Assembly (NCBI GenBank): GCA_024291935.2
Contig: JAGTYA010000026.1
Location: 6,304,001 to 6,368,000 of the forward strand
DNA: 64,000 nucleotides
Direction of reading: 5' to 3'
Source of the DNA: Okapia johnstoni
Taxonomy: Eukaryota > Chordata > Mammalia > Artiodactyla > Giraffidae
A program made the position numbers and the translations under genes. Below are positions 1 to 11,161 of the stretch, piece after piece. Under the pieces are notes generated by a model that saw nothing but the letters and a program-made list of their open reading frames with translations, made no database searches and had not been told where the DNA came from. Positions within the stretch are counted from its first letter, which is position 1, and the number at the start of each line of letters is the position of its first letter.

Positions 1-57
1 GCGTGCAAAGCACAATGGATTAGCAGTCCATCGCCTTAACCACTCGGCCACCTCGTC
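1..57 (-). tRNA. tRNA-Ser(GCT), 5' part, cut by the window edge
   Basis: The reverse complement begins GACGAGGTGGCCGAGTGG and continues through a D arm with GGTTAAGGCG, an anticodon stem and loop with GCT (positions 22-24), and the start of the long variable arm typical of type II tRNA-Ser. It matches the mammalian tRNA-Ser-GCT sequence as I remember it, apart from a possible base in the variable arm. No intron is visible. The T arm and acceptor 3' half lie left of position 1. A tRNA-Ser-GCT gene also lies in this neighbourhood on human chromosome 11, which fits the synteny. RNA polymerase III box A is inside the visible part. Confidence 0.9.
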
Positions 58-399
58 CCACATAAGGTATGTTCTTCCACATGCCCTTATCGCTCATCCC
101 GGCGTGTTCCGGGACCCCTGCAGCCGCTCCTCAATACAGACCTGGTAAAACTTAGAAGAAGAGGCGGCGGACAGAAAGGGGCTTTTTTGTTCCTTTCCGC
201 CTGCCGCAGCCAGGAACCCGCGCCATCCTTCACCATTCTGCAGTCAAGTTCGGTCACAGTTTCCGCTCCCTGATTCTGGGGCGAGAGAACCGAGGTTTCA
301 GGACGCACTTAGTCCAGGAGGTCGCGCACTGACCCAGAGGAAGGGGTGCAGGTCCCCCAGAACACAGCAGGCGCGGTGGCGGGCAGTTTCCAGCGTTTG

Positions 400-2112
<1,713 letters not shown>

Positions 2113-2214
2113 GCCCTTCCCCCACCTAGTCTGAGAAGTCTCAGACCCCTCCCTCCTTAGGCCGCCCCTCAGGCCTGACTGGGGTAAGAAATGTCACTCC
2201 ACTTTACAGTGGTG

Positions 2215-2455
2215 GCTGTGGTGTTTGAACACTGGACTTGAATATGGGGTGCTGGGGTCAAGTCCTAGCTTAACCACTAACTAGTTGTGTGGCCTTGAGC
2301 AAATCCCGTTCTCTCCCTGAGCTTCAGTTTCCCCGTCTGTAAAAGGGAGGTGAGAAATACCTACCTCACAGAACTGTTGGGAGGCTCAGAGGAGATGCTA
2401 TATGTGAAAACACTCTGTAAGCTTCGTACAAATGTGAAGTATTATTAATATTATT
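2215..2455 (+). repeat. MIR SINE in the B4GAT1 3' UTR
   Basis: The sequence shows the conserved MIR core (taaccactaactagttgtg, then the 'cttcagtttcc..gtctgtaaaa' block and the 'ctacctcacagaactgttgggagg' tail). This is an old mammalian tRNA-derived SINE lying in the 3' UTR of B4GAT1. Confidence 0.75.
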
Positions 2456-2493
2456 ACAGTATTATTATTGTTATTATTGTTATTATTATTAAC
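2437..2493. repeat. AT-rich (ATT)n low-complexity tract
   Basis: The tract is built from repeated TATTATTA/TTATTATTG units after the MIR tail. It probably grew from the A/T-rich 3' end of the MIR. Confidence 0.7.
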
Positions 2494-2766
2494 AATCTTG
2501 GGTGGGTGGGCAGTAGGAGAGCAAAAAAGTATGAATGGGGCAGAGCTGAGAAGTCAGTACTTAACAAAAGGGGCGTTTTGGAAAGAAATTAGATGAAGGC
2601 GTTGCATTTAGTTCTTAGGTTTTCGGCAGCTTCCTGATAGTCTAGACCTCCGTCCTGGGGGCTCTGGAGAAAGGAAAGGTCTGGTAGGTTGTGTGTGTTA
2701 ATAATCTGAGATCTGTACCCTTGAATAGGCTGGGCTGGGTAATTTGCCTACCGACTACAATGTGTA

Positions 2767-2772
2767 AATAAA
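2767..2772 (+). terminator. B4GAT1: B4GAT1 polyadenylation signal AATAAA
   Basis: A canonical AATAAA lies about 655 bases after the B4GAT1 stop codon. It is the first canonical signal in the expected position, so the mRNA probably ends near 2785-2800. Confidence 0.65.
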
Positions 2773-2956
2773 TAAGTGTTGACACCTATAGTTGGCTTCA
2801 TTACTCTCCTGAACCGGGCGGGGATGGGAGAACAGGTCGCAGGTTCTCCCCTTTTCAAGCTGGGGGAGGTGGCTGCGGACGGAGGCGCGCTGGCTTCAAG
2901 GCAAAGAACGCACAAGGGCCTTTCCTGCCTGTTGAAAGCCTGTGTAAAGTTCGATG

Positions 2957-2970
2957 GTTGCTATGGAAAC
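2957..2970. promoter_or_regulatory. RFX X-box-like element
   Basis: GTTGCTATGGAAAC is a dyad-symmetric RFX X-box-like sequence. It lies next to the ZNF143-like site in the BRMS1 promoter CpG island. Confidence 0.5.
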
Positions 2971-2980
2971 CGGACCGCGG

Positions 2981-2998
2981 TATCCCAGCATGCCTCAC
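2981..2998 (+). promoter_or_regulatory. ZNF143/THAP11 (SBS)-like element
   Basis: TATCCCAGCATGCCTCAC closely resembles the SBS2 consensus core (TTCCCAGCATGCCTTGC) that ZNF143 binds in CpG-island promoters. Its position just upstream of the presumed BRMS1 start fits that role. Confidence 0.5.
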
Positions 2999-3822
2999 CC
3001 CCAGCTGCCCAATTGTGAGAGCTCCGATAGGCGCCTCCTGATGACGCATACGGAAGCGCGGACAGGGCCCCGCCCCAGGAGGAGAGAGACCGGCCCAGCG
3101 CTTCCGGGAGCCCGGCGGCGGCGCCCAGTGTCCGCATCGTCCGGCACCTCGCAGGGAGTTTTGGACGTGAGGCCAGAGGCCCCACTCCCCGCGGGTGCGT
3201 AACGCCAACCCTGGCGCCTGGTTTGCCCTCTCCGATCAGTCGGTCGGAGCCAGCCCAGTCTCCAGGGCCGAAGCGGAGACTTAACCGGCCGGACGCGTGC
3301 GGGGACCGCGGGACCAGAGCTGGCAGCGGAAGAGCCAGTGATTCTCCCGCCCGCGCCTGCACGTACGGAGATGGAACTGGGCGGGAAGCTCTCGGTGGGC
3401 CGTGGAGGGGCTGGGTTGGCTTCTTCGAGACGGGGGCAGAATCTTCCTTCCTAGGAGGCCTGCCCTCGACTTGCTCACTTTCTGAAAGATAAATTGCAAT
3501 GTGCACAGTGCCTTACTATTTGCTTTGCCATTCCTTACCGTTTGCAGCCTTTACAACACTGAAAGTGGCAATGGTTATTCTCTTTTTATACCCAGAGTAA
3601 GGAGTAGACTCAGGCTGCTGGAGAGACTTTTCCCCACCCCCTCACCCTTTCTGGTTCAGAAAGATAGGCCTTACCAGTGAAGAGGAATTGCAAAGTTTGG
3701 AAAATGCAGGAACTGAGGCTTGAGATTGGGAAAGAGGCTGGTTTGGTGAACCGAGCCTTTCAGGTCAGGTTGAGATCATTTGTGAAATCATTGAGGGATG
3801 ATTTGAAACACTGAAACTTTCA

Positions 3823-4025
3823 AAGTGTTAGTCAGTCGTGTCCTACTCTTTGCGACCCCATGGACTGTAGCCCGCCAGGCTTCTCTGTCCATTGAATTCT
3901 CCAGGCAAGAATACTGGAGTGGGTAGCCATTCCCTTCTCCAGGGGATCTTCCCCATCCAGGGATCAAACGCAGGTCTCCGGCCTTGCAGGCACATTCTTT
4001 ACCATCTGAGTCACCAGGGAAGCCC
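3823..4025 (-). repeat. Bov-tA SINE
   Basis: An almost full-length ruminant Bov-tA element in reverse orientation in BRMS1 intron 1. Diagnostic blocks are 'ccccatggactgtag', 'ggcaagaatactggagtggg' and the terminal 'caccagggaagccc'. It is specific to ruminants. Confidence 0.9.
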
Positions 4026-4539
4026 ACTTTGAAACTTAGGCCAACTACTTTATTTGAATTGATGTTTGCTACCTTTGCAGAAGCCAGGGGCTACTGAGAA
4101 GTAAAAGCCAATCTCTGCCCTGCAAAAGTTTTTGTTTAACTTTGTATTTGCAAATCCTCCAGTCATCAAATGAGTCGGTATAAATGCGTAAATAAAGCGC
4201 ATGTGCAGCCCTGCCCTGGTCAGGCTTACAGGCTGGTTGGAGAGACAGACATGAGAATGGGCAAATAGACATGTAAATAAGTCAGGAAGGTGACTGCACA
4301 GAGCTAAAGGACTACAAAGAAGCCCAGAGAAGGTATCATGGTGAAACAGAAGCCCCCAGTTGGCAAAGAAATGATCTGTTGAGAAGACTGTTTATTCTTC
4401 CTCTTGAGTATCTTTTGGCTGCACTTGGCACTGTCACTTCCCCTTCATTCTGAAATTCTCTCTCCCCAGCTTTGAGTTTTTCCTCCTCCGTCTCTTGCTA
4501 ATTTTCTTCTTTTTTGGAGGGGTCTCATCATCTGCCCCT

Positions 4540-5015
4540 TCGGTGACCCTGGAGTTCCATCATGAGCCCCTTCTCACTCCACACATTCTGCCTTGCTGGT
4601 TGCACCCTCTCCCAAGGTCTGAAGAACTCACTGTATATGATGGCCAGATCTCTGCAGCCCAGACTTCCCTCTGAGGCTTAGACCCATGTGCCCCCAACCC
4701 TGCCTCTTCTTCCAGGGTCTTTGCTCATGCCACTCACTCTCCTTAGAATGCTCTGTTCCTCAACCAGCTCAGCTCATGTGTCTGGCCCATCTTCTTTTAC
4801 AAGCTCTCACTGCTGCAGCAAGCTCCAGGTTTCCTTAAGCTGCCTCTGCCATATGCCGTTGGTCTTAACTCTTCTGTTTCCTGGCCTCTCTATCCCAGGA
4901 ACTTGTAAACTCCTTGAGATCATAGACTTTCTGCCTGTCACACTTGAACCAAGCTCCTACCATAGTGTCTGATGGTACCTAGCATATATTAGAGTTTTCA
5001 ATAAAGATTAAATCA
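4540..5015 (+). repeat. LINE L2 3' end
   Basis: An old LINE2 fragment in BRMS1 intron 1. Diagnostic blocks include 'ggtctttgctcatgcc', 'aacttgtaaactccttgag' and a terminal 'cataTATTAGAGttttcaataaa'-like tail. The AATAAA here belongs to the repeat and is not a gene 3' end. Confidence 0.6.
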
Positions 5016-5379
5016 GTGAGTAAAAGAATGCTTTAACGGTGTTCTTTGTTGCTGAGAAGTCAAGATAGGCACTGAAAAATATTGGTATCAGGTACAAAGA
5101 GGTCATCTGTTAACTCTATAGGATCAGTTTCAGCTGAGAGTGGTGATACAGAAACAGATTAGAACAAGTGGAAGGTGAAAGAGTAGGAAGAGCAAGTGTT
5201 CCCAAGACCTTGAAAAGATGGGAAATGGGGTAATTGAGTGGAGTGGGATGACGTTTTGTGTTTCTGCATTTTCTGCATGTTGGGAAATACCTAAGCATGT
5301 CTAAAGTTTCCTAAGAAAGAGCTGCCAAGAAGAAGTATTGAGGATGCAGAAGAGAGTGGAGTACTGATGACGTGGGGTC

Positions 5380-5660
5380 TTAGAGGAAGCAGAAGGAGAT
5401 AGGATTTGAGCATAGTGAGAGGACCTGAACATTGCAGAGTGGGAAGAGAAGTGGAGGGCTTTATAGGCAGAAGGGACAGCACGGTGAGCAGCAGGGGCTG
5501 GGGAGGAAGTGCGTGGTGTATTTGAGAACTGGCCATTAGATGTGGGGTGAAGGAGCTAGACAGTGGTTCAAGTCCAGTCTGTGCAGGGCCTTGAAAGCCT
5601 GGGTCAGAAGTTTGGGCCCAGTCCCTTAGGCAGTGGGGAGCCCATCTTGGCCTTTCCCGA
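5380..5660 (+). repeat. Old interspersed repeat, family not assigned
   Basis: Phrases such as 'gtgcagggccttgaaagcc' and 'agtttgggcccag' belong to a recurrent ancient mammalian repeat I cannot name with certainty. A related copy lies at 25150-25640. It sits in BRMS1 intron 1. Confidence 0.35.
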
Positions 5661-5946
5661 CTTACGGATCATCACCTTGGCCAATATTACAGGGATTGAG
5701 ATTACCAACCACGTCCAAGGGGATGGGCATTTCCATGGTTCCTAGATTTCCGGGAGATGTGTAGACGGCTCCATTTGTACATGTCCCACCCCGTGTGTCC
5801 CCAGAGCCCAGTGAGTTCAGTCCAGTCCCTCCCCTGATTGCCCCTGTCTGCAGCGAGGCTTGGTTTGACTCCCCAAGTGACCACTTTGCCACTCGGAGCT
5901 GGGGGCAGGGGCAAGTGACAGCTCCACTGCCACTCCCAGCGCCCAG

Positions 5947-8900
5947 ATGCCCGTCCAGCCTCCAAGCAAGGACACAGAGGAGATGGAAGCAGAGGGCGAC
6001 TCAGCCGCCGAGATGAATGGGGAGGAGGAGGAGAGCGAGGAGGAACGGAGCGGCAGCCAGACCGAGTCCGAGGAGGAGAGCTCAGGTGAGCCCCACACGC
6101 CCTTGAGCGCCCCGCCCGCCCCTCCTCAGCTGGCCCTGACTGGCCTCTTGCCCCAGAGTTGGACGAGGAGGACTACGAGCGGCGCCGCAGCGAGTGCGTC
6201 AGTGAGATGATGGACCTGGAGAAGCAGTTCTCGGAGCTGAAGGAGAAGTGAGCGAGGGGCCCAGGCCAGGCTTCCAGGAGGCAGCAGCGGGCCTGGCGCT
6301 GGCCAGGGCTGGCTGGGGCCGGCGTGAGCGAGGGCCTGATCCGGGGAGCTGGGCACGTGTTTGACGGATGGGCACACGGGCGCATGGCTGCCTTTCGCCT
6401 CCCAGGTTGTTCAGGGAACGACTGAGTCAGCTGCGGGTGCGGCTGGAGGAAGTGGGAGCTGAGAGGGCGCCTGAATACACGGAGCCCCTGGGGGGGCTGC
6501 AGCGGAGCCTCAAGATTCGCATTCAGGTAGCAGGTCAGTGGCCCGTCCTGTGCCCTGTCCCCTTACGAGGACCCACGGCTGTCTGTCCCCTTCCCCTCTC
6601 ACCCCTGCCCTGCCTCGCCCATGCTCCTGGCCCGCCTTTGTGGGCAGCCAGAGCCCTGGCCAAGCCGGGCCGCCCATTGCCCTCCCTCTGCAGGGATTTA
6701 CAAGGGCTTCTGTCTGGACGTGATCAGGAACAAGTATGAGTGTGAACTGCAGGGAGCCAAGCAGCACCTGGAGGTGAGTGTGGGTGTGCTGGGAGGGGAG
6801 GAGGTGGCCGCTCCGCCCCGCCCCGCCCCGCCCCGCCCACCTGAGCCGCTGCGCCTCTTGCAGAGTGAGAAGCTGCTGCTGTACGACACGCTGCAGGGCG
6901 AGCTGCAGGAGAGGATCCAGAGGCTGGAGGAGGACCGCCAGAGCCTGGACATCAGCTCTGGTGAGCCCAGCGGCCGGCCGGCGCCCCTGCCCGGTCCGGT
7001 GCTTTCAGTGCCCGCCCCGCATCTGGGCCTCAGCTTCCGCGCCTGCAAGGGGCTGATTGTTAGAGGACCTGCTCCGTGGTCACCGTGGGGACTGACGGAA
7101 AGCAGATGGGGAAGGGCCTGGCCCAGTGCCTGGTGCACAGTGGCAGCTCAGGGGTCCCCCGTTCTCAGATTCTACAATGGAGGTATCATTCTGACACACA
7201 TGCGCCTGCCATGGCCACAGCGTGTCCATTCATACGGGGCACTGGGGAGGGAGGGGTTAATGATCTTACACTCCCATCCATGACACAGATGAAGAAACTA
7301 GGTCCACAGATGCACAGTGACCTCTTTCCCAGGACTGAACTCAGCTCCCAAGCCCAGGCTTCTCTGCACTGCCCTGGGGAGGTTGATGAGGACAGGCTGG
7401 CCTGGCCCACGTGAGGGACCCGGGCTACAGGGGTGGGGCGTCCTGGGAGGACGGCACCCCGATGCTGACTCTGGCCTGGGGCGCAGAGTGGTGGGATGAC
7501 AAACACGCCAGAGGCAGCTCGAAGACCTGGGACTCCCTGCCGCCCAGCAAGAGGAAGAAGGCGCCTCTCGTTTCCGGTATCCTTCCCCACACAGTGGCCT
7601 GAACTGGGCAGGAGGTCAGGGTGGAGGCACACGGGAGACAGAGGCAGACCAGACTCACTTAAGGTCATCTGGCCTCCTGTGGCCGTGTCCAGACAGATCC
7701 AACTGTTGAGTTTTCTGCAGGGTCCTCCTGGGCTATATGGACCATGGAAAAGTAGAAACAGTCATCCAGAGATGTCCCCATAGTTTTCTGAGTGAGGTCG
7801 CCTCTGAGGCCCTGCTGGCTTTCTCACAGTGTCCCAGGCATGTCCCAAGCTCTCCCGCCCCCATGCCTTTGCTGGCTTTCCACTTTCCTCTTGGATGCCT
7901 TTGCCTGTCTGCCTGCTTGGTGCCCATCAGTTGTCACCTCCGTGAAGCCTCTCCTGGTTTCCCCAACAGTGGCTGTGGCTTCCCTCTCCTCTGCACCCCT
8001 GTACCTGAACTGGGGCACCTGCCTCCCTTCTGGACATAGTCACCTCTGCCACCCCCTAGGAGTGAGCCCATCTTGTTCAGGGCCTGCTGTGCCGGCCTAC
8101 CCCTCGCATAGCCCAGCACGGAGTTGAATTGAATTCTCGAGTGCACACACCCCTCCATATTTCTGCCGCAGCCAGATTATCAGGAAATTGACCTCCTGGT
8201 GATGGGGATCAGGTTCAAGCAGGGAGGGAAGAATCTGGATTGCAGAGACTTGAGCAGGGGTGGGAGGTGAGGGTGTGGAGATGTCAGGGGGACACAGTGG
8301 CTGGTCCCCAGATGGGCGTGTGAGACCGATGGAGGGTGGTTTTCAGGACAGCAGAGATGAGAGTCCCTGTGTAGGTGAGAAAGGGGCCAGACAAGGGCAC
8401 AGGGAACAGAGGGGCAAGATCCCTGAGTGGGTGGCCTGGGCCTTGGGCTTCTGACCTTGAGGCCTGAGAGGAGGTGAGGAGGGAGCCAATGGGTGGTAAG
8501 ATTGGGGCTGGATGCCCTCTGTGGACTGGGTGAGATTGAAATAGGGCGCAGCCACGCACTCCACCCTGCTAAGAACCCAGGAGCCACAAGGTAGGAGGTG
8601 GTGCTCCCCCAGGTGCTCAGGTCCCCACCCCGCCGTCCACGACACTGCCTCTTCTGAATGCTGGTGCTGCCCCACCCGCTGGGCCAGGGGCCCAGGCCCA
8701 TCCCCTGCCCCCTCCACCAGGCTTCCTGCTTCCTTGACCCCCATTGCAGGCCCCTACATCGTGTACATGCTGCAGGAGATCGACATCCTGGAGGACTGGA
8801 CGGCCATCAAAAAGGTGGGTGCAGCACTGCCTGCCACAGGGTAGGGGCTGGCGATGTGGCGCCCCCTCCCCAACCAGACCGGCTTTGGTCTCTGTGCGGC

Positions 8901-9648
8901 CCTTCCCCTGGGGAGCTCTCTTGTCAGCCCCCGGCACCCTCTGTCTGCAGCCCAGGCACCGTGGCTTTGCTTGGCCTCCCAAACCTCGTTTACGTCAGCC
9001 CCTTTCTTGTTCCCAGGCAGGTTTTGATGGGCTGTGAGGAAGGAAGGCAGCCAGGCTGCCTGGGTCTCTGACAAGAGAGCTCGTCCATCCTTTGCCTAGA
9101 AGGGGCCTTAAGCTCCCTTCAGGCCCTTTTGTGCAGGCCCCCATCCCAGAAAGGCTGCTGTGGAGGGGGCACTTGCTAAGCTGCAGGCAGCCTTTCAGCA
9201 GGGCTTTTCTTCTTACCACCAGGCGAGGGCAGCTGTGTCCCCTCAGAAGAGAAAATCAGATGGTAAGAACCACCAAGGGTGTCCTGCCTTCCACCACCCC
9301 CTCCCCCAGGCCAGCCTCCCAGAAAGGTGCCCGGAGGGAGGCAGGGGCATATCAGATCAGTTAGGATGCTCTAGGTTTGAGGTCACGGGGGGAATTGGGG
9401 TGGGGTTGCGGCCAGGTCTGGTTGGGGAGAATGGAATTCTGAGCCTCCGCAGCTGGCCTGAGGGCCTGGAGAACCAGGGAGCCCATGAGTAAGGGTTGTG
9501 GAGCTGCCCTGTCCTCCCACCCTTGCCTGCCCTGGGCTGGACTGAGGCCACTCCTCTCAGTCCCCCTATGAAGTGCCTCTCTTCCTCTTGGTTGCCTTCC
9601 TCTCACCTGCAATGATTTTTCCCTTCCTGTGTATCCCCAGGACCTTGA
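5947..9648 (+). CDS. BRMS1: BRMS1 transcriptional repressor, nine coding exons
   Basis: Coding exons: 5947-6085, 6157-6247, 6406-6533, 6694-6773, 6864-6960, 7487-7576, 8750-8814, 9223-9262 and 9641-9648. All phases agree and sum to 738 nt, or 245 residues. The start MPVQPPSKD and end KRKSDGP match the mammalian protein. Features in order: a glutamate/serine-rich acidic N-terminus (residues 11-50), a Sds3-like coiled-coil region (about 55-180) and basic clusters SKRKKAP and PQKRKSD that fit nuclear signals. Family knowledge: it is a subunit of SIN3-HDAC corepressor complexes and dampens NF-kB-dependent genes. The sequence reads WWDDKHARG, while the human protein as I recall it has one more leucine there (246 residues). 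The 1.2-kb intron 7577-8749 holds L2-like sequence; the last coding exon encodes only the final codons. Confidence 0.94.
6774..6863 (+). other. BRMS1: 90-bp BRMS1 intron with CCCCG tandem array
   Basis: This very short intron between the exons ending HLE and starting SEK contains about four to five tandem CCCCG units (about 6813-6840). The array makes overlapping Sp1/KLF GC boxes and could form a G-quadruplex on the minus strand. Confidence 0.6.
7790..8060 (+). repeat. LINE L2-like fragment
   Basis: Within the 1.2-kb BRMS1 intron the run 'cctttgctggctttcc...cttggtgcccatcag...tcacctccgtgaagcctctcc' resembles the C-rich 3' part of LINE2. Divergence is high, so the limits are approximate. Confidence 0.4.
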
Positions 9649-10185
9649 CCCTGTTCTTCACAGCCAGGGGGGCCCATTGGAGTAGCTGGCACCAAACCCA
9701 GGACTTGAACTTCCCTGCTGCAGAAAGGCAGACCGGCAGGCCCCTCGGGGTCTGCCCAGCCAGCTCTCCAGTGTTGCTCCGGGTCCTCCACTCAGCCATC
9801 ACTGGTCTGGGCTCCTCCTCTGCCCCTCCCTGGGGCCTGAACAGCGAAGGCCTGGAGCTGCCCAAGCCAGGCCGGACTGTCTCCTCCCTCCCCAGCCAGC
9901 CCACCACCACCCCCTCCCAAAGGTCGCCCTCCTCGGAGCCCTCCCTGACGAAGACGTGCCTGTCTTAAGCCAAACCAACATCTTCTGACCTTGGACCCCA
10001 GTCACTGAGTTGGGTCCCACTTCGCAGGAACTCTGAGCCAGAAATTATATGTGGGGGGCCTGTGTGTCCTGGCTGTTGCTGGAGGTGACAAGGCAGGCTC
10101 CTCGGGTCTTCCTTCTCGAAGAGGTTCCTGGTGTCTGCCTCCCACATTTCAGGGACTGGCATTAAAACCTTTCCTGGGACTCTGG
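9649..10185 (+). other. BRMS1: BRMS1 3' UTR
   Basis: The sequence runs from just after the TGA to a variant polyadenylation signal ATTAAA at 10161-10166. No other coding sequence was found. It is moderately CT-rich. Confidence 0.6.
10161..10166 (+). terminator. BRMS1: BRMS1 polyadenylation signal ATTAAA
   Basis: ATTAAA, the commonest variant signal, lies 513 bases after the BRMS1 stop and is followed by GT/T-rich sequence (ctggcgtgacccacatgtgtc). It is the only good candidate before RIN1. Confidence 0.6.
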
Positions 10186-10639
10186 CGTGACCCACATGTG
10201 TCTAATTTACCTTGCAAGGGAATCAGGGCTCTCGCGGAGAGTGCTTGAGACAGGCAGCCTCTGCTGGGGGCCCTGGTATCTGCAGTGAGCGGAGCCTACT
10301 CTCTGACTTGGGGTATAGGCTGGGGAAGGGGACATTCCCCCACACATCTGCTCCAGGTGTCGGGGGCTGGGCCCTGGGCTGCCTGATGCTGGTGAGCAAA
10401 GTCTGAAGCAACTTGTGGCACAGGCCGAGCACATGGCTTGGGTGCTCCGTGCCTAGAGACTGGATCATGTCTGCACCTGCCCCAGTCTCTTGGCAGATTG
10501 GCAAGGCAGGCTGGCAGAGCCTGTGTGCGTGGGAGGCAGCCAGCAGCAGCGCCATGTGCTGACGACCTCACAGCCAGACTCCCCCCCTGTTTAGTGCTGA
10601 GTGTCAGAACCACCCCCAGAACCTCCACTAAGCAAAGGG

Positions 10640-10745
10640 GTTAGTTTCCATGGAGACACAGCATCCTTTCTCCATGGCAACCTGAAATCCCCAAAACCAA
10701 GTTAAGCTCAGGCATGCGTCATCTGTGGCCAGTAGGGGGCACTCT
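10640..10745. promoter_or_regulatory. Candidate insulator/regulatory cluster: RFX-like sites plus CTCF core match
   Basis: Between BRMS1 and RIN1 lie GTTTCCATGGAGAC (10644-10657) and CCATGGCAACC (10672-10682), both RFX X-box-like. About 50 bases on, CCAGTAGGGGGCAC (10729-10742) fits all 14 positions of the CTCF core consensus CCASYAGRKGGCRS. A CTCF boundary between the BRMS1 3' end and the RIN1 promoter is inferred. Confidence 0.55.
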
Positions 10746-11161
10746 CCCAAAAGGCTGACCTCAGGGCCAGGGACAGATGAGCAGTTGACCACAGACTTGA
10801 AGGTGCCCCAAGGGCAAGGCCCGCGGAGACCTTGGCGGGCCCTGCTTAACCCCTTCCTGCCCATCTGTGTGGTTCGAGGAGTCTGGCAAGGCTGCAGGAC
10901 GTGCCGTGTGGAGGTGGCAGCCCCGCAGCTGGAACCCTGGGCAGGCCACCTGCATGGAGGGGATCCCTGCCCCCAGAGGCTGGGCCCAGAGCAGAGGAAG
11001 CAGGCACTGCCAGGGCTGAGTGGACACACAAGAGTTAACTGGCGGGTGTGACAGGGCGAACCGCCCTCAGGAAGTGTTACTCACCACTGGGAATGTGAGT
11101 GCTCGCGCCTTGGGGGCTGGCTTCTCTTGAGTACCGGGAGAGACCAGAGGAGCTCCCAGCC

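Larger units (their letters stand above)
2880..3400 (+). promoter_or_regulatory. BRMS1: BRMS1 CpG-island promoter and probable non-coding first exon
   Basis: This CpG-rich segment lies between the end of B4GAT1 and the first BRMS1 coding exon. It carries an RFX X-box-like element (2957-2970), a ZNF143/SBS-like element (2981-2998), a CRE-like TGACGCA (about 3043-3049) and GC boxes. A good splice donor GAC|GTGAGG occurs at 3167, so a non-coding exon ending at 3166 is plausible. The coding start at 5947 would then follow a 2.7-kb intron. Exon 1 limits are inference. Confidence 0.55.
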
